Notes: generated by a model from the letters alone, not told the origin. Shown: positions 44,900-54,903, numbered from the stretch's first letter. The stretch is 64,000 bases of DNA from Gammaproteobacteria bacterium (GCA_031291175.1 JARLJO010000078.1:124001-188000); one strand, 5' to 3'. Numbers and translations: made by a program.

Positions 44900-45736
44900 T
44901 CAAGGGGAAGACAGAGCCAAAGTCTCTCTGACGACAGTCAAAACGGGAGCGGTGAGAGGCATAACATTTCGCCAAAAATAAAAAGACTCGGCAGCCTGCT
45001 CAACCAACATACCCAAGCCATCACTGCGAAGCGCCGCCTTATGCGCTCTCGCCCAATGCAAAAAAGGCGTCTCGCCTTTGCCATAAACAACATCATAACA
45101 ATAAGCACCTGCATTCAATATATCGGACGGCAACTCCAGGACATCCTCATGTAAACTTGCGCTGGTTGCGTTAATAATCAAATCAAAAGACAAGCCTGCT
45201 AAATCGGTTATCTTACAACCCGTGATAGCTTGTATAGACGCAAACTCTGCTGCCAACGCTTGCGCTTTGCTTTCTGTGCGATTAGCTATAACCAATTGTT
45301 TAGGCGACTCTGCCAGGATAGGACCAATAATGCCGCGCACCGTTCCACCTGCGCCTAACAATAAAACGCTTTTGCCGCGAATTGAAAAATGATTGTTTTG
45401 CGTAATATCCCGAACCAGACCCACACCATCGGTATTGTCACCCATGATAGAACCATCTGCATCGAAGCGAATGGTATTGATAGCCTTTGCCTGAATGGCT
45501 CTCTCGGTAAGATGCTGAGCGTACCCATAGGCCCTTTGCTTAAAAGGCAACGTAATATTCAAACCCTTGCCGCCTTCACTCACCTGAAAATCCAACAGAG
45601 CTGTCGGCAATCCGTCTAACTCAACCAAAATAGGTTTATAGGCAAGACTTTGGTGAGTTTGCTCTGCAAATAAGCGATGAATCAGAGGTGACTTACTGTG
45701 TCGAATTGGGTTACCCATCACGCCGTAATAATCCAT
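44900..45736 (-). CDS. aroE: Shikimate dehydrogenase (NADP+)
   Basis: Reduces 3-dehydroshikimate to shikimate. The 278-residue protein starts YGVMGNPIRHSKSPLIHRLF with the two shikimate-binding Ser, then LNITLPFKQRAY with the catalytic Lys, INTIRFDADGSIMGDNTDG with the second catalytic Asp, and the NADP loop LLLGAGGTVRGI and ANRTESKAQ. It complements aroA in the same window. Convergent on nothing close; dsbA-like lies upstream, separated by a terminator. Confidence 0.95.
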   Translation of the reverse strand: MDYYGVMGNPIRHSKSPLIHRLFAEQTHQSLAYKPILVELDGLPTALLDFQVSEGGKGLNITLPFKQRAYGYAQHLTERAIQAKAINTIRFDADGSIMGDNTDGVGLVRDITQNNHFSIRGKSVLLLGAGGTVRGIIGPILAESPKQLVIANRTESKAQALAAEFASIQAITGCKITDLAGLSFDLIINATSASLHEDVLELPSDILNAGAYCYDVVYGKGETPFLHWARAHKAALRSDGLGMLVEQAAESFYFWRNVMPLTAPVLTVVRETLALSSP

Positions 45737-45753
45737 GACACTACTCCCGACAT

Positions 45754-45788
45754 AAAAAACCCTCTCACAGCGCGCACCATGAGAGGGT
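45754..45788 (-). terminator. Terminator of the DsbA-like gene
   Basis: ACCCTCTCA and TGAGAGGGT pair around a 12-base loop; on the minus strand the stem is followed by TTTTTT. Confidence 0.85.
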
Positions 45789-45798
45789 ATAGAAAGGA

Positions 45799-46560
45799 TT
45801 ATGAACCTACCTTGTCTACTGTTTTTTGCAAGAATGTTTGATCCGTCTGGCCAGGAATAAACTGGATAGCCGTTGGATTTTTCGTTTTTGCCGCAAATAA
45901 AGCTGGGGTACCCATCAAATTCAAATCTTGCGCTAATTTGTAGGTGCCTTTGATTTGTGCTTCAACTGCTGCGCCTTCCATGTCTTTCTTTAACTTTTCC
46001 ACATCCAGGCCAGCTGTGCCTGCCAAGGTTAAGATGGTTGCGGGTGTTAATGTGGAAGCATTTTTCATTAACAACTGATGGAACTCCCAGTACTTGCCTT
46101 GCAAGTTAGCCGCAAGCGCCGCTTTGGCTGCAACAACTGAGGTTTGACCACGGATAGGGAATTCTTTAAAGACTACGCGCAATGTTGGATTAGCTTTGAC
46201 TAGCGCTTCCATCGCTGGCGCCATGTCAACACAGTGTGGGCACTGGTAATCAAAGAACTCAACCAATGTCACTTTTCCATTCGCATCACCCACAACTGGG
46301 TCACCGCTTTGGTTGAAGAGGGCGCTGGCATTTTTTAAAGCAGCCTGTTCCACTTTTTGTTGTGACATTTCCATTTGCTTCTTTTGCAATGATTGTACGG
46401 ATTCCAAGATCACTTGTGGATTCTTCATGATGTAATCATGAATGATACTTTCCATTTGAGTTTTTTGTGCAGCATCCAATATAGCGTCTTTCGCGTACGT
46501 TGGCGCACTGAAAGCCATCGCACCGGCAACCATCGCCATAAAAATAGGGGTAAATTTCAC
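45799..46560 (-). CDS. Periplasmic DsbA-family thiol oxidoreductase (Com1-like)
   Basis: From GTG 46560 (AAGGAG six bases upstream; the ATG at 46566 lies immediately after that site and is too close) the 253-residue protein has a signal peptide (FTPIFMAMVAGAMAFS, cleavage near TYA-KDA). A helical N-terminal part (IIHDYIMKNPQVILESVQSL) is followed by a thioredoxin/DsbA domain with FFDYQCPHCVDMAPAM, i.e. a CPHC active site, then a helical insertion and MGTPALF with the cis-Pro. The helical N-terminus plus DsbA domain is the arrangement of Com1/DsbA2-type proteins of Coxiella and Legionella, some of which are dimeric isomerases or surface antigens. It catalyses disulfide exchange in the periplasm. 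Confidence 0.9.
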   Translation of the reverse strand: MKFTPIFMAMVAGAMAFSAPTYAKDAILDAAQKTQMESIIHDYIMKNPQVILESVQSLQKKQMEMSQQKVEQAALKNASALFNQSGDPVVGDANGKVTLVEFFDYQCPHCVDMAPAMEALVKANPTLRVVFKEFPIRGQTSVVAAKAALAANLQGKYWEFHQLLMKNASTLTPATILTLAGTAGLDVEKLKKDMEGAAVEAQIKGTYKLAQDLNLMGTPALFAAKTKNPTAIQFIPGQTDQTFLQKTVDKVGS

Positions 46561-46756
46561 TAGCATCTCCTTTCGCAGTATCAATTATTTGAAGGAATCA
46601 CAGTAAAGTAGCCTATCGTGGATGTCAATAAGCCTGAAAAGGCATTTATTGTTTTATATTTGTTTCTACGAGCCAGAAAGGACTCCCTACCTTCACTTTC
46701 ACGAATGTGGAGGTGAAGGTAAAAAAACGGGATGGCAGTATAGAGCCCCAATTAAT

Positions 46757-48253
46757 TTAACGAGGGGCTTTGGGATACCATTTTTGATCATAGTCCCAAA
46801 TGGTATTTGCTATTTTTTCAACTTGCCCGACACGACGCCAGAACGATTGCCACGTGAGCGAACCAGCTTCTTTCACAAACAAATTCATCGGCGTCTCAGC
46901 ATTATAGGATTCGACAGCTGGGCTTAATTTCTCATTTTTTATTCGGGTCAGAAAATCAATTTTATCCTGTCTTTTAGTTGAAGGTTCTCTTTTCATTTCA
47001 TCGTTGAGCGCGGCAAGCTTCTGGTCAACCTCGCGGCACAACGCGGCATGCTCTTCTTTTTGGGCACCCTGCAATAAATGCATCACACGCTGAGCGGATC
47101 CACCTTCTGCTTTAATTTCAGCAACGCCCTCCTCTTGAATCGCCACAGGATGATTCTCTCCGATTTCGACAAGGTGCTCATCCGGTTCTTTTTGCTCAGC
47201 TACAGGCTGCTGAACCGGCAACGGTGCATCGGATTTTAAAAATAGTTGTAACGGGCCCACAAAGACCAATGCCAAGGCTCGCGATATAGCATTCACTGCA
47301 CCGACAGCCACATACATCAATACCAGTGGCACAGCCGCCAACACAGCAAAAAACCGGATGGCTGGAGACTGTTTTTCAATTGTCTCTTTCAGCACAAGAT
47401 ACTTTGCCTTCATGTCATCGAATAAAACATCGGGGTTTGCCAGCATGTGCAACGTTTCTGTATTTAACTCCCAAGCAGACGTCGCCACACCCAATGTTAA
47501 AAAAGCGGTAAACGTGTAATAAAGTGTTTTGCCCCCGCGAAAAGCATTGCCAGCAGCCTCAACCAACACCAAAGCCGAGGTCAGCTTGCCAAAATCCCAC
47601 TGGCGCACCGCTTCTTGTAGCAGAGCGGCAGCCTTAGATAACTTGGGGCCAATTTGAATACCGAATGCGAGCGTGGTAGCAAACGCCAGCAGGTTAACCA
47701 CAAAGGTAATGGACTGCTTCCAGATTTCCCAGTGATGAATGCTTTTTGCTTCAGGCGTAGTCGCTCCCGCCGCGTCACAAACGCGCTTGATCACACCATA
47801 TATGCCGTATAAGACGCCCAACCCCAAAGCACTCACTAAAAAATAGGGAGCAATGATAATGGAGGTTGTGGCTCCCCCCAAAAGGAGCAAGCCCCAGAAA
47901 ACTGTAGTCGCAGCGGAGGTTAAAACATTCACCACAAGGTCTAAGGTGTTATCGTAATTTTTATTTGTTTCATAATAATAGCGATTGATGGTTTTTGCCG
48001 TATTGATCCAACTGGCAATGAGCGAAAACAAAGGTATTAAGGGTAAGATGTGATCGGTGAACTGCTTTGCTAACCCGGTTTTACCGGTTGGGAAAAAACC
48101 TTCATTCGCCGGATTGTCTGGGTAATATTGTTTGGGGATCTGGATAAAAGTATCCTGGTACTGCACCCCCAGACTCGTTGCATAACTCCACCCTTGCAAA
48201 TAAGCGGAAGGAGAAGTATTCGATTCTTTATATTCTTCTAGACGATGTTGCAT
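46757..48253 (-). CDS. Unrecognised multi-span membrane protein at the end of the cca operon
   Basis: A 498-residue protein of no family I know. Residues ~1-75 are soluble with no signal peptide; from ~70 to ~345 there are six or more hydrophobic segments (LPLIPLFSLIASWI, FWGLLLLGGATTSIIIAPYFLV, FFAVLAAVPLVLMYVAVGAV); after ~365 a charged, helical C-terminal part with Glu-rich stretches follows, ending YPKAPR. It begins only 18 bases after the cca stop on the same strand, so it is in the same transcript as cca and two oxidoreductases. Form and lack of homologue resemble Legionellales effectors, but placement in a housekeeping operon is odd for one. Confidence 0.7.
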   Translation of the reverse strand: MQHRLEEYKESNTSPSAYLQGWSYATSLGVQYQDTFIQIPKQYYPDNPANEGFFPTGKTGLAKQFTDHILPLIPLFSLIASWINTAKTINRYYYETNKNYDNTLDLVVNVLTSAATTVFWGLLLLGGATTSIIIAPYFLVSALGLGVLYGIYGVIKRVCDAAGATTPEAKSIHHWEIWKQSITFVVNLLAFATTLAFGIQIGPKLSKAAALLQEAVRQWDFGKLTSALVLVEAAGNAFRGGKTLYYTFTAFLTLGVATSAWELNTETLHMLANPDVLFDDMKAKYLVLKETIEKQSPAIRFFAVLAAVPLVLMYVAVGAVNAISRALALVFVGPLQLFLKSDAPLPVQQPVAEQKEPDEHLVEIGENHPVAIQEEGVAEIKAEGGSAQRVMHLLQGAQKEEHAALCREVDQKLAALNDEMKREPSTKRQDKIDFLTRIKNEKLSPAVESYNAETPMNLFVKEAGSLTWQSFWRRVGQVEKIANTIWDYDQKWYPKAPR

Positions 48254-48271
48254 TGATTTATCTCTACTCTG

Positions 48272-49357
48272 TTACAAAGCATTTCTTATGACATCTAAAC
48301 GCATTTTTCGAATTTCTTTAGCAAGATCTTCGCCCGATAATTTTTTTTCTAATACTGACTGAATATTCACGGCTTTCAAAACACCCTGCAAGCGGCGTAA
48401 AAATTCGGAGGCCTGCCCATTTAAGCCGATAGCCTCACACACGGTTAAAAATTTCTGAAATCGTGCTTCTCGTCTAAAAATATCCACCGATTGGAAAAAA
48501 TTCAGTAATTGCTCTGGATTTAATCCCAATGCTTGTGAATAGACCGCACCATATCTGGAAACCAATAACGCCAATTCTTTATAAACACCAGGCACACGAT
48601 AGCGTCCGCAAAGCGCATTGATTTGTTCCGGCGTCAAACTCTGCAATAATGCGGCAAATCGAATCTCCGGATCTTCTGACAGAGACGTCGCCTTTTTAAG
48701 CGCAGTGAAATTCGCCTCAGTCAAATCCGGAAACAAAACAGGCAAGGCATCACACGCTGACAAAACGGTAAAAAAAACTTCCGGATTTTTTTCTTGCAGT
48801 CCGCGCTCCAACTCTTTCCAGACACGCTCGGCCACTAAGGCATCAACTTCTCCAGCCTTAACCATCTCTTTCATCAAGGCATTGGTCTCGGGCGCCACTG
48901 TAAAACCTAACGAAGCAAAACGAGCGGCAAACCGCGCCACACGGAGAACCCGCACAGGATCCTCAACAAAAGCCGGCGAAACATGCCGCAATAATTTTTT
49001 TTCTAAATCCGCTTGCCCGTGATAAGGATCGATCAATTCTTTTGTCGAGATTTTTTGTGCGATAGCATTAATGGTGAGATCGCGCCGCAACAAATCTTCT
49101 TCTAATGTCACAGAGGGCGATGCATCAAATGTAAACCCCGTATAACCACGCGACACTTTCCGCTCCATGCGCGCCAAGGCATATTCTTCATGCGTCTTAG
49201 GGTGCAGGAAAACGGGAAAATCTTTACCGACTTGACGATAGCCAAGCTGCAACATTTCCTCACTGGTGGCGCCTACGACCACATAATCTTTTTCTTTGAC
49301 AGGCAAATCAAGCAATGCATCTCGCACAGCACCGCCAACCAGGTAGATTTCCTTCAT
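48272..49357 (-). CDS. cca: CCA-adding tRNA nucleotidyltransferase
   Basis: Adds or repairs the 3' CCA of tRNAs. A 361-residue class II enzyme: YLVGGAVRDALLDLPVKEKDYVVVG carries GG-x-x-R-D and the metal-binding D-x-x-V form, LEEDLLRRDLTINAIA and DPVRVLRVARFAARF follow. The start MKEIYLVGG without an extension and the KEKDYVVVG sequence distinguish it from pcnB at 10 kb. It lacks a C-terminal HD phosphohydrolase domain, as expected for the shorter subgroup. It follows the aldo/keto reductase by 21 bases. Confidence 0.93.
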   Translation of the reverse strand: MKEIYLVGGAVRDALLDLPVKEKDYVVVGATSEEMLQLGYRQVGKDFPVFLHPKTHEEYALARMERKVSRGYTGFTFDASPSVTLEEDLLRRDLTINAIAQKISTKELIDPYHGQADLEKKLLRHVSPAFVEDPVRVLRVARFAARFASLGFTVAPETNALMKEMVKAGEVDALVAERVWKELERGLQEKNPEVFFTVLSACDALPVLFPDLTEANFTALKKATSLSEDPEIRFAALLQSLTPEQINALCGRYRVPGVYKELALLVSRYGAVYSQALGLNPEQLLNFFQSVDIFRREARFQKFLTVCEAIGLNGQASEFLRRLQGVLKAVNIQSVLEKKLSGEDLAKEIRKMRLDVIRNAL

Positions 49358-49378
49358 TATCGCTAACCCTCAAAAATC

Positions 49379-50200
49379 CTATTTGCAAGCTTCCGATGAA
49401 ACAATGCCCGCATTCATTATTGCCCGCTCTGCGCATTTCACATTTTCTTTGAGATGATTTGAATTCAAGGTACCCAAAATAACACTCGTCACGCCGGGCT
49501 CTTGAAAAATAAAATCCATCGCGCTCGCCACAGGATTGGCATCGGCAATTTTTTGGAGGTGACCGCTAGCCAATGCTTTTTTAATTAAAATGCCTTTATT
49601 GTGTTTGTGAGCATGCGCAATCACGGGCTGCTCTCCCACATTCGCTGGATTGTGCATCACCATGACCACATCAGAGCGATCAACCGCAAGCAAACCGCCT
49701 GCCACTGTTTTCGTGGACATGCCAAATGCCCGGATGAGACCCGCTGCTTTTAATTCAGCGAGCACTGTCAGCACTTCTTGCTCTTCAATGATTTTTTGAT
49801 CTTCGCCATTCGAATGAACCAAAACAATATCTAATTGTTCTGTGCCCAAACGTTTTAAACTACGCTCAATACTTTTTCGCGTGGCTGCGCGTGAAAAATC
49901 ATATAGAGAAGCGCCCGCAACAAATTCCTCGCCGATTTTTGTACAAATAATCCAGCGGTCTCGCTGATTTTTAATGAGCTTACCTAAACGCTCTTCACTG
50001 ATGCCGTAGGCTGGCGCCGTATCCAATAAGTTAATTCCCAGTTCATGCGCACAATCTAGCAACGCTAAAATGGCTTCATCTGAAGGAAGATCGAAACTTT
50101 CCGGATAATGTACCGCTTGATTACGACCAAACTTCACCGTACCAAGACCAATACGACTCACCTCAATACCTGTCCTGCCCAATAACATTTTATCTATCAT
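49379..50200 (-). CDS. Aldo/keto reductase
   Basis: A 273-residue (alpha/beta)8-barrel oxidoreductase. LGRTGIEVSRIGLGTVKFGR, LLDTAPAYGISEERLG (catalytic Asp and Tyr), ICTKIGEEF (Lys) and DIVLVHSNG (His) form the AKR tetrad; NADPH is the likely cofactor. Its ATG overlaps the stop of the FAD oxidoreductase gene by four bases, implying coupled function, possibly on a hydroxy/keto acid pair. The physiological substrate is unknown. Confidence 0.88.
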   Translation of the reverse strand: MIDKMLLGRTGIEVSRIGLGTVKFGRNQAVHYPESFDLPSDEAILALLDCAHELGINLLDTAPAYGISEERLGKLIKNQRDRWIICTKIGEEFVAGASLYDFSRAATRKSIERSLKRLGTEQLDIVLVHSNGEDQKIIEEQEVLTVLAELKAAGLIRAFGMSTKTVAGGLLAVDRSDVVMVMHNPANVGEQPVIAHAHKHNKGILIKKALASGHLQKIADANPVASAMDFIFQEPGVTSVILGTLNSNHLKENVKCAERAIMNAGIVSSEACK

Positions 50201-51399
50201 AACAATTCATCCCAAATCGGTTTTGCAAAGGCCGGCATAGGAAACGCACGCAATGCACGGATATCACACATGCCTTTTTTGGTAGCCGTTTTTTGTAAAC
50301 AAGCAAGAATGTCATCTGCCAATTTTGGCGCGAGAGCAAGCTTGGTGGGCCATGCAACAATCATATTTTCTATTTCTTTGAATTCAGAACTGTCAGGGCG
50401 CTTTCCGCCTGGCTGCGCTGACTCCGCACGATCAATCATAAAGCTCGCAAAATGCGACGCGGAAAAATCCAGCCATGGAAATAATGCGGTTAATTCTTTT
50501 TTCGCAATAGCAATTTGACTTGGCGAGTCCAGCTTGACACCTTCTTCTGCGATTTGACCACCGAGATACCAAACTGTTTTGCCATCCGCTGCAATATGCG
50601 TGGTGATGGTAATACGCGGTGTGGCGCCCATTCCAAAACAATGCGCAAACACAGGATAAGAGAAATCACTCTTAACCACCACCATGTGTAACGGCCGACG
50701 CTGCATGGCAACGGTTTTACTGTTTAATTTTTTCAGCACCATTTCGTTGCCGGCCCCGGCGGTAAAAATGGTCTTTTGTGTCTTGATTTGAATAGCCTCA
50801 CCCGAGGCCGTCTGAACTTCTAATGCTATTAAGCGTCCCGTCTCGTCCAAGTGTAAACTGTCTTCAGATAAGGCCCCAATTTTAAAAATAACATCTTGAT
50901 GGGGTTTAACCAATTCACGCACCAACACGTTCACATCAACTGCCATTTCATCCAGGGAATAAACTAACCCTTTGAATTGGGGATCTTTAAAAACATCCGG
51001 GTAAGCATTCGGTTTTAGTTCTGCCACTCGCCCTTGCAAAGCCACGTTTGCAAAAAAACCCGTCAATTTGCCCGCTAACTTACCGGTTGACCATAAGTAT
51101 TGATGCTCGGAGAGAACGGGCACATGGTGAAGATCAATCTCGCCATGACCTGCCAAACACGCTTTCCAGACCGTGGGCATATCGGATATGGATTGTGATG
51201 CTGAGGTTAACTTCCCTTGCAGGGCATATTTCATACCGCCATGGATGATACCTTGCGATTTATTCGTCTGGCCACCCCCGAGGGTTGCCGATTCCAGCAA
51301 GATAGTCGAATAACCTAATTGACGTAAACGATTCAACAACCATAAACCCGAAATGCCACCCCCGACTATCGCAATGTCGGTTTCCACTATTTTTTGCAT
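50197..51399 (-). CDS. FAD-dependent oxidoreductase (L-2-hydroxyglutarate/glycerol-3-phosphate dehydrogenase-like)
   Basis: A 400-residue DAO-family flavoprotein. DIAIVGGGISGLWLLNRLR is the N-terminal FAD-binding fold and LLESATLGGGQTNKSQGIIHGG the flavin-contact region typical of the LhgO/GlpA group; the TIFTAGAGNEMVL segment is the second FAD contact. ATG 51399 has GAGG seven bases upstream, better than the ATG at 51432. It heads an operon with an aldo/keto reductase, cca and an unknown membrane protein. An L-2-hydroxyglutarate oxidase would go well with the neighbouring glutaryl-CoA dehydrogenase, but the assignment is tentative. Confidence 0.78.
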   Translation of the reverse strand: MQKIVETDIAIVGGGISGLWLLNRLRQLGYSTILLESATLGGGQTNKSQGIIHGGMKYALQGKLTSASQSISDMPTVWKACLAGHGEIDLHHVPVLSEHQYLWSTGKLAGKLTGFFANVALQGRVAELKPNAYPDVFKDPQFKGLVYSLDEMAVDVNVLVRELVKPHQDVIFKIGALSEDSLHLDETGRLIALEVQTASGEAIQIKTQKTIFTAGAGNEMVLKKLNSKTVAMQRRPLHMVVVKSDFSYPVFAHCFGMGATPRITITTHIAADGKTVWYLGGQIAEEGVKLDSPSQIAIAKKELTALFPWLDFSASHFASFMIDRAESAQPGGKRPDSSEFKEIENMIVAWPTKLALAPKLADDILACLQKTATKKGMCDIRALRAFPMPAFAKPIWDELL

Positions 51400-51523
51400 G
51401 CAATCCTCGTTGGTATTCTCTTGAATAATCAAGAAAACTGATTCCGTTAAGCTAAAGATGATCCATATGGATGATTATTGCGCACAGGATACCACTTTTT
51501 GCCTCTGCGCGACAATTAAGAAA

Positions 51524-52726
51524 TCAATTCCCTTTGGGCTTGAACGCCTGTATGTCGGTCTGGGCGTGACCCAATATCAGCGCATGAATATCTGCGGTGC
51601 CCTCATAGGTTTTGACAGTTTCCAGATTGACCATGTGACGCATCACTTGAAACTCTTCCATGATGCCATTGCCACCGTGCATATCGCGCGACTCTCTTGC
51701 CACATCCAAAGCCACCAACGTGGAGTTTCTTTTGATCAAAGAAATCAGCGGAGTTGCCGCCCGCCCCTCATCTTTTAAACGACCAACGCGAAGACAGCCC
51801 TGCAATGCCAGAGATATATTTGTTTGCATGTTGGCGAGCTTCAATTGAATCAATTGATTGGCGGCTAGCGGTTGACCGAATTGTTTTCGATCCAGCACAT
51901 ACTGTCTTGCCGCATGCCAGCAAAATTCGGCTGCTCCCAAAGCACCCCAGGATATGCCATAGCGGGCGTTGTCCAAACAACCCAAGGGGCCCGATAAACC
52001 ATCTGCGTTGGGCAGCTCATTTTCTGCTGGCACAAACACATCCTCCATCACGATTTCCCCCGTGATGGAAACACGCAAACTCAGTTTGCCATGCATCGCT
52101 GGTGCGGATAAACCTGGCATGTCTTTCTCTAAAATAAAACCGCGAATGCGGCCTTTGTCGTTTTTTGCCCAAACGACAAAAACATCCGCAATCGGTGAAT
52201 TGGTAATCCACATTTTGGTGCCTTTTAAGAGGTAGCCACCATCGACCGACTTAGCTCGCGCATCCATGTCAGCTGGATCTGAACCGTGATTGGGCTCAGT
52301 CAAACCAAAACAACCTACCCATTCTCCGGTTGCGAGCCTAGGTAAAAATTTCTTTTTTTGCGCCTCATCACCGTAGGCATGGATAGCATGCATCGCGAGA
52401 CTGGATTGCACACTCATGGCTGAGCGATAACCCGAGTCGACACGTTCAATTTCACGAATCACCAAACCATATGAGACATAGTTAATGCCCGCACATCCGT
52501 ATCCTTGAATCGTCGCACCGAGAAAACCCGCCTCTCCCATTTCATTCATAACCTTTCGATCAAAATGTTCGTTATGAAACGCATCAATCACACGCGGTTG
52601 TAACTTCGCTTCTGCAAAATCACGTGCCGCATCGCGCACTAAGCGCTCTTCTTCTGACAGTTGATCCTCTAAGAAAAAAGGATCATCCCATTGAAATTTA
52701 GGTTTAGTATTGGTTTGTATTGCCAT
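51524..52726 (-). CDS. gcdH: Glutaryl-CoA dehydrogenase
   Basis: A 400-residue acyl-CoA dehydrogenase that oxidises and decarboxylates glutaryl-CoA to crotonyl-CoA in lysine and tryptophan breakdown. The features separating GCDH from other family members are present: [56 protein letters not shown], and near the C-terminus [13 protein letters not shown], with the catalytic Glu in KTYEGT. ATG 52726 has AGG upstream; an ATG at 52735 is less likely. It is expressed alone. Electrons pass to ETF, which is not in this window. Confidence 0.92.
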   Translation of the reverse strand: MAIQTNTKPKFQWDDPFFLEDQLSEEERLVRDAARDFAEAKLQPRVIDAFHNEHFDRKVMNEMGEAGFLGATIQGYGCAGINYVSYGLVIREIERVDSGYRSAMSVQSSLAMHAIHAYGDEAQKKKFLPRLATGEWVGCFGLTEPNHGSDPADMDARAKSVDGGYLLKGTKMWITNSPIADVFVVWAKNDKGRIRGFILEKDMPGLSAPAMHGKLSLRVSITGEIVMEDVFVPAENELPNADGLSGPLGCLDNARYGISWGALGAAEFCWHAARQYVLDRKQFGQPLAANQLIQLKLANMQTNISLALQGCLRVGRLKDEGRAATPLISLIKRNSTLVALDVARESRDMHGGNGIMEEFQVMRHMVNLETVKTYEGTADIHALILGHAQTDIQAFKPKGN

Positions 52727-52820
52727 GAGGAACACCTAATTAATAAAATCGACATTCGGATTATGCAGTCGCGGGCAGACTCTAAAACTCCAACTCTCGC
52801 GGGCGACCACTACACTGTTC

Positions 52821-52903
52821 GTCCTGGGAGCGACTGCGAAGCAATCCAGAACGGAGCCCTATACGAAGTACGCTCTAGATTGCTTCGCAGCCGCTCGCAA
52901 AGA
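52821..52903. repeat. Palindromic repeat of the GAAGCAATC type
   Basis: CGTC, GAGCGACTGCGAAGCAATC and CAGA on the left mirror TCTAGATTGCTTCGCAGCCGCTC and GACG on the right. The AGCGACTGCGAAGCAATC palindrome is a well-known intergenic repeat type in many gammaproteobacterial genomes. An additional GTCGCGGG / CTCGCGGGCGAC pair lies just before it. It is in the gcdH-aconitase space. Confidence 0.8.
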
Positions 52904-52920
52904 CGAGTGTGACAAGCATA

Positions 52921-54876
52921 TTATGATTTGATGCTAGGATGCTTTTTCACCCAGTTAATTAAACCACCATCAATCAAGATTTCAATTTGACGAGGCGACA
53001 ATTTATGCACCAAAGGAATCACGATATTTTTGCCTTCGATAGTGGCATTCATTTCATGACTTGCTTTAATGGTGTCTGGAATGTTTTTCAGCACCAAAAC
53101 ATCGCCAAGCGATATTTTGTTGTAATCTGCCGGATTTGCAAATACCAAAGGCAGAATGCCAAAATTCACTAAATTTTGCCAATGAATACGCGCAAAGCTT
53201 TTGCTGATGACCACATGTAGCCCTAAATATCGAGGCGCTAATGCGGCATGCTCGCGGCTGGAGCCCTGACCATAATTTTCGCCACCAATAACAGCATGTC
53301 CACCTTGGCCATGAATATCTTGCGCACGCTTATGATAGGTTTCATCAATGACATCGAAAGTAAATTCACTGATCTTCGGAATATTGCTGCGAAATGGTAA
53401 CACGCGAGCACCCGCTGGCATGATTTCATCCGTGGAAATATTGTCGCCCATTTTTAACAACACGGGCAAACGAAGGTCGTGCGGCAATGGGCGCAAAATT
53501 GGCAAAGACGCAATATTAGGGCCTTTGATCAATTGCACCTTGCGCGCCTGATCCAAAGGTAAAGGCGCCTGCAGCATATCGCGATTCACCACGTATTTTC
53601 GGGGTGGCCGCACTTTTGGATAAGGCATGTCTAAAGTCCGTGGATCGGTAATCACACCTTTTAATGCCGATGCAGTCGCGACTTCTGGGCTGCAAAGATA
53701 CACACTGTCTTCACGCGTACCAGAACGCCCAGGGAAATTTCGTGGGACAGTACGCAAACTATTTTTACCCGTAGCAGGCGCCTGACCCATACCGATACAA
53801 CCGTTACAACCGGCTTGGTGAATGCGCGCCCCCGCATGAATTAAGTCAGTTAACATACCCTCTTTCGATAATTCTTCTAAACCATTACGCGAAGCGGGAT
53901 TAATATCAAAAGAAACATTTGGACTAATACGTCTGCCTTTGACCATCATGGCTGCCATGGCGAAATCACGATAACCTGGATTGGCGGATGACCCCACATA
54001 AGCTTGGTATAAATCAAGACCCGCGACTTCGCGTACTGGCACCACTTTGCCAGGTGAAGATGGCTGCGCGATCAAGGGTTCCAGTTGCGACAGATCAATT
54101 TCATCGTAAATATCGTATTTCGCGCCTTTGTCTGCGACCAGCTCAAACCAATCTGCTTCACGCTCCTGGCTACGTAGAAATTTTTGCGTTTCTTTATCCG
54201 AAGGAAAAACCGTCGCGGTTGCACCCAACTCAGCACCCATGTTGGCGATCACATGTCTATCCATGGAAGTCAGACTTTTAAGACCGGGCCCGTAATATTC
54301 AATAATACAGTCCACACCGCCTTTTACCGTATGGCGACGCAGCATCTCCAAGATGACATCTTTAGCGCTCACCCAATCAGAGAATTTGCCTTTTAATTTA
54401 ACGCCAAAAATCTTCGGCATTTTAATATGCAGCGGGTGACCCGCCATAGCCATTGCCACCTCTAAACCACCAGCGCCAATTGCGAGCATTCCCAAGCAGC
54501 CAGCAGCACAAGTGTGACTGTCCGAGCCCAGTAAGGTTTTACCGGGCTTACCAAAATTTTGCATATGAACTGGATGACTGACACCATTTCCTGGACGGCT
54601 GAACCATACACCAAAGCGCTTGGCGGCGCTTTGCAAAAATAAATGATCGTCCGCATTTTTATAATCTTCTTGAATTAAATTGTGATCGACATACTGTGCG
54701 GAAATTTCTGTTTTGACGCGGTCGACTTCCATTGCTTCAAGCTCAAGCATAACGAGCGTTCCTGTCGCATCTTGGCAAAGCGTTTGATCTATTCTTAAAG
54801 AAATCTCTTGGCCCGCAATCATTTTACCTTCAAGCAGATGAGCCTCAATTAATTTTTGCGCGACATTCATAGACAT
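52921..54876 (-). CDS. Aconitate hydratase (monofunctional, ~650-residue type)
   Basis: Interconverts citrate and isocitrate in the TCA cycle using a [4Fe-4S] cluster. The 651-residue protein has the cluster Cys in GSDSHTCAAG and in GCNGCIGMGQAPATG, swivel-domain signature IMPAGARVLPFRSN and YGQGSSREHAALAPRYLG with the catalytic Ser-Arg. Its size and domain order place it with the shorter bacterial/mitochondrial-like aconitase group (TIGR01342-like) rather than the ~890-residue AcnA or the AcnB with a reordered swivel domain. AAGGAG precedes the ATG. The only aconitase in the window. Confidence 0.93.
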   Translation of the reverse strand: MSMNVAQKLIEAHLLEGKMIAGQEISLRIDQTLCQDATGTLVMLELEAMEVDRVKTEISAQYVDHNLIQEDYKNADDHLFLQSAAKRFGVWFSRPGNGVSHPVHMQNFGKPGKTLLGSDSHTCAAGCLGMLAIGAGGLEVAMAMAGHPLHIKMPKIFGVKLKGKFSDWVSAKDVILEMLRRHTVKGGVDCIIEYYGPGLKSLTSMDRHVIANMGAELGATATVFPSDKETQKFLRSQEREADWFELVADKGAKYDIYDEIDLSQLEPLIAQPSSPGKVVPVREVAGLDLYQAYVGSSANPGYRDFAMAAMMVKGRRISPNVSFDINPASRNGLEELSKEGMLTDLIHAGARIHQAGCNGCIGMGQAPATGKNSLRTVPRNFPGRSGTREDSVYLCSPEVATASALKGVITDPRTLDMPYPKVRPPRKYVVNRDMLQAPLPLDQARKVQLIKGPNIASLPILRPLPHDLRLPVLLKMGDNISTDEIMPAGARVLPFRSNIPKISEFTFDVIDETYHKRAQDIHGQGGHAVIGGENYGQGSSREHAALAPRYLGLHVVISKSFARIHWQNLVNFGILPLVFANPADYNKISLGDVLVLKNIPDTIKASHEMNATIEGKNIVIPLVHKLSPRQIEILIDGGLINWVKKHPSIKS

Positions 54877-54903
54877 AGCGAAATACTCCTTAGTCTCTAT
54901 AAC

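Noticed and set aside
46687..46722. Inverted repeat ACCTTCAC / GTGAAGGT downstream of the membrane protein gene as its terminator
   Set aside because: The adjacent A/T run is on the wrong side for the minus-strand transcript.
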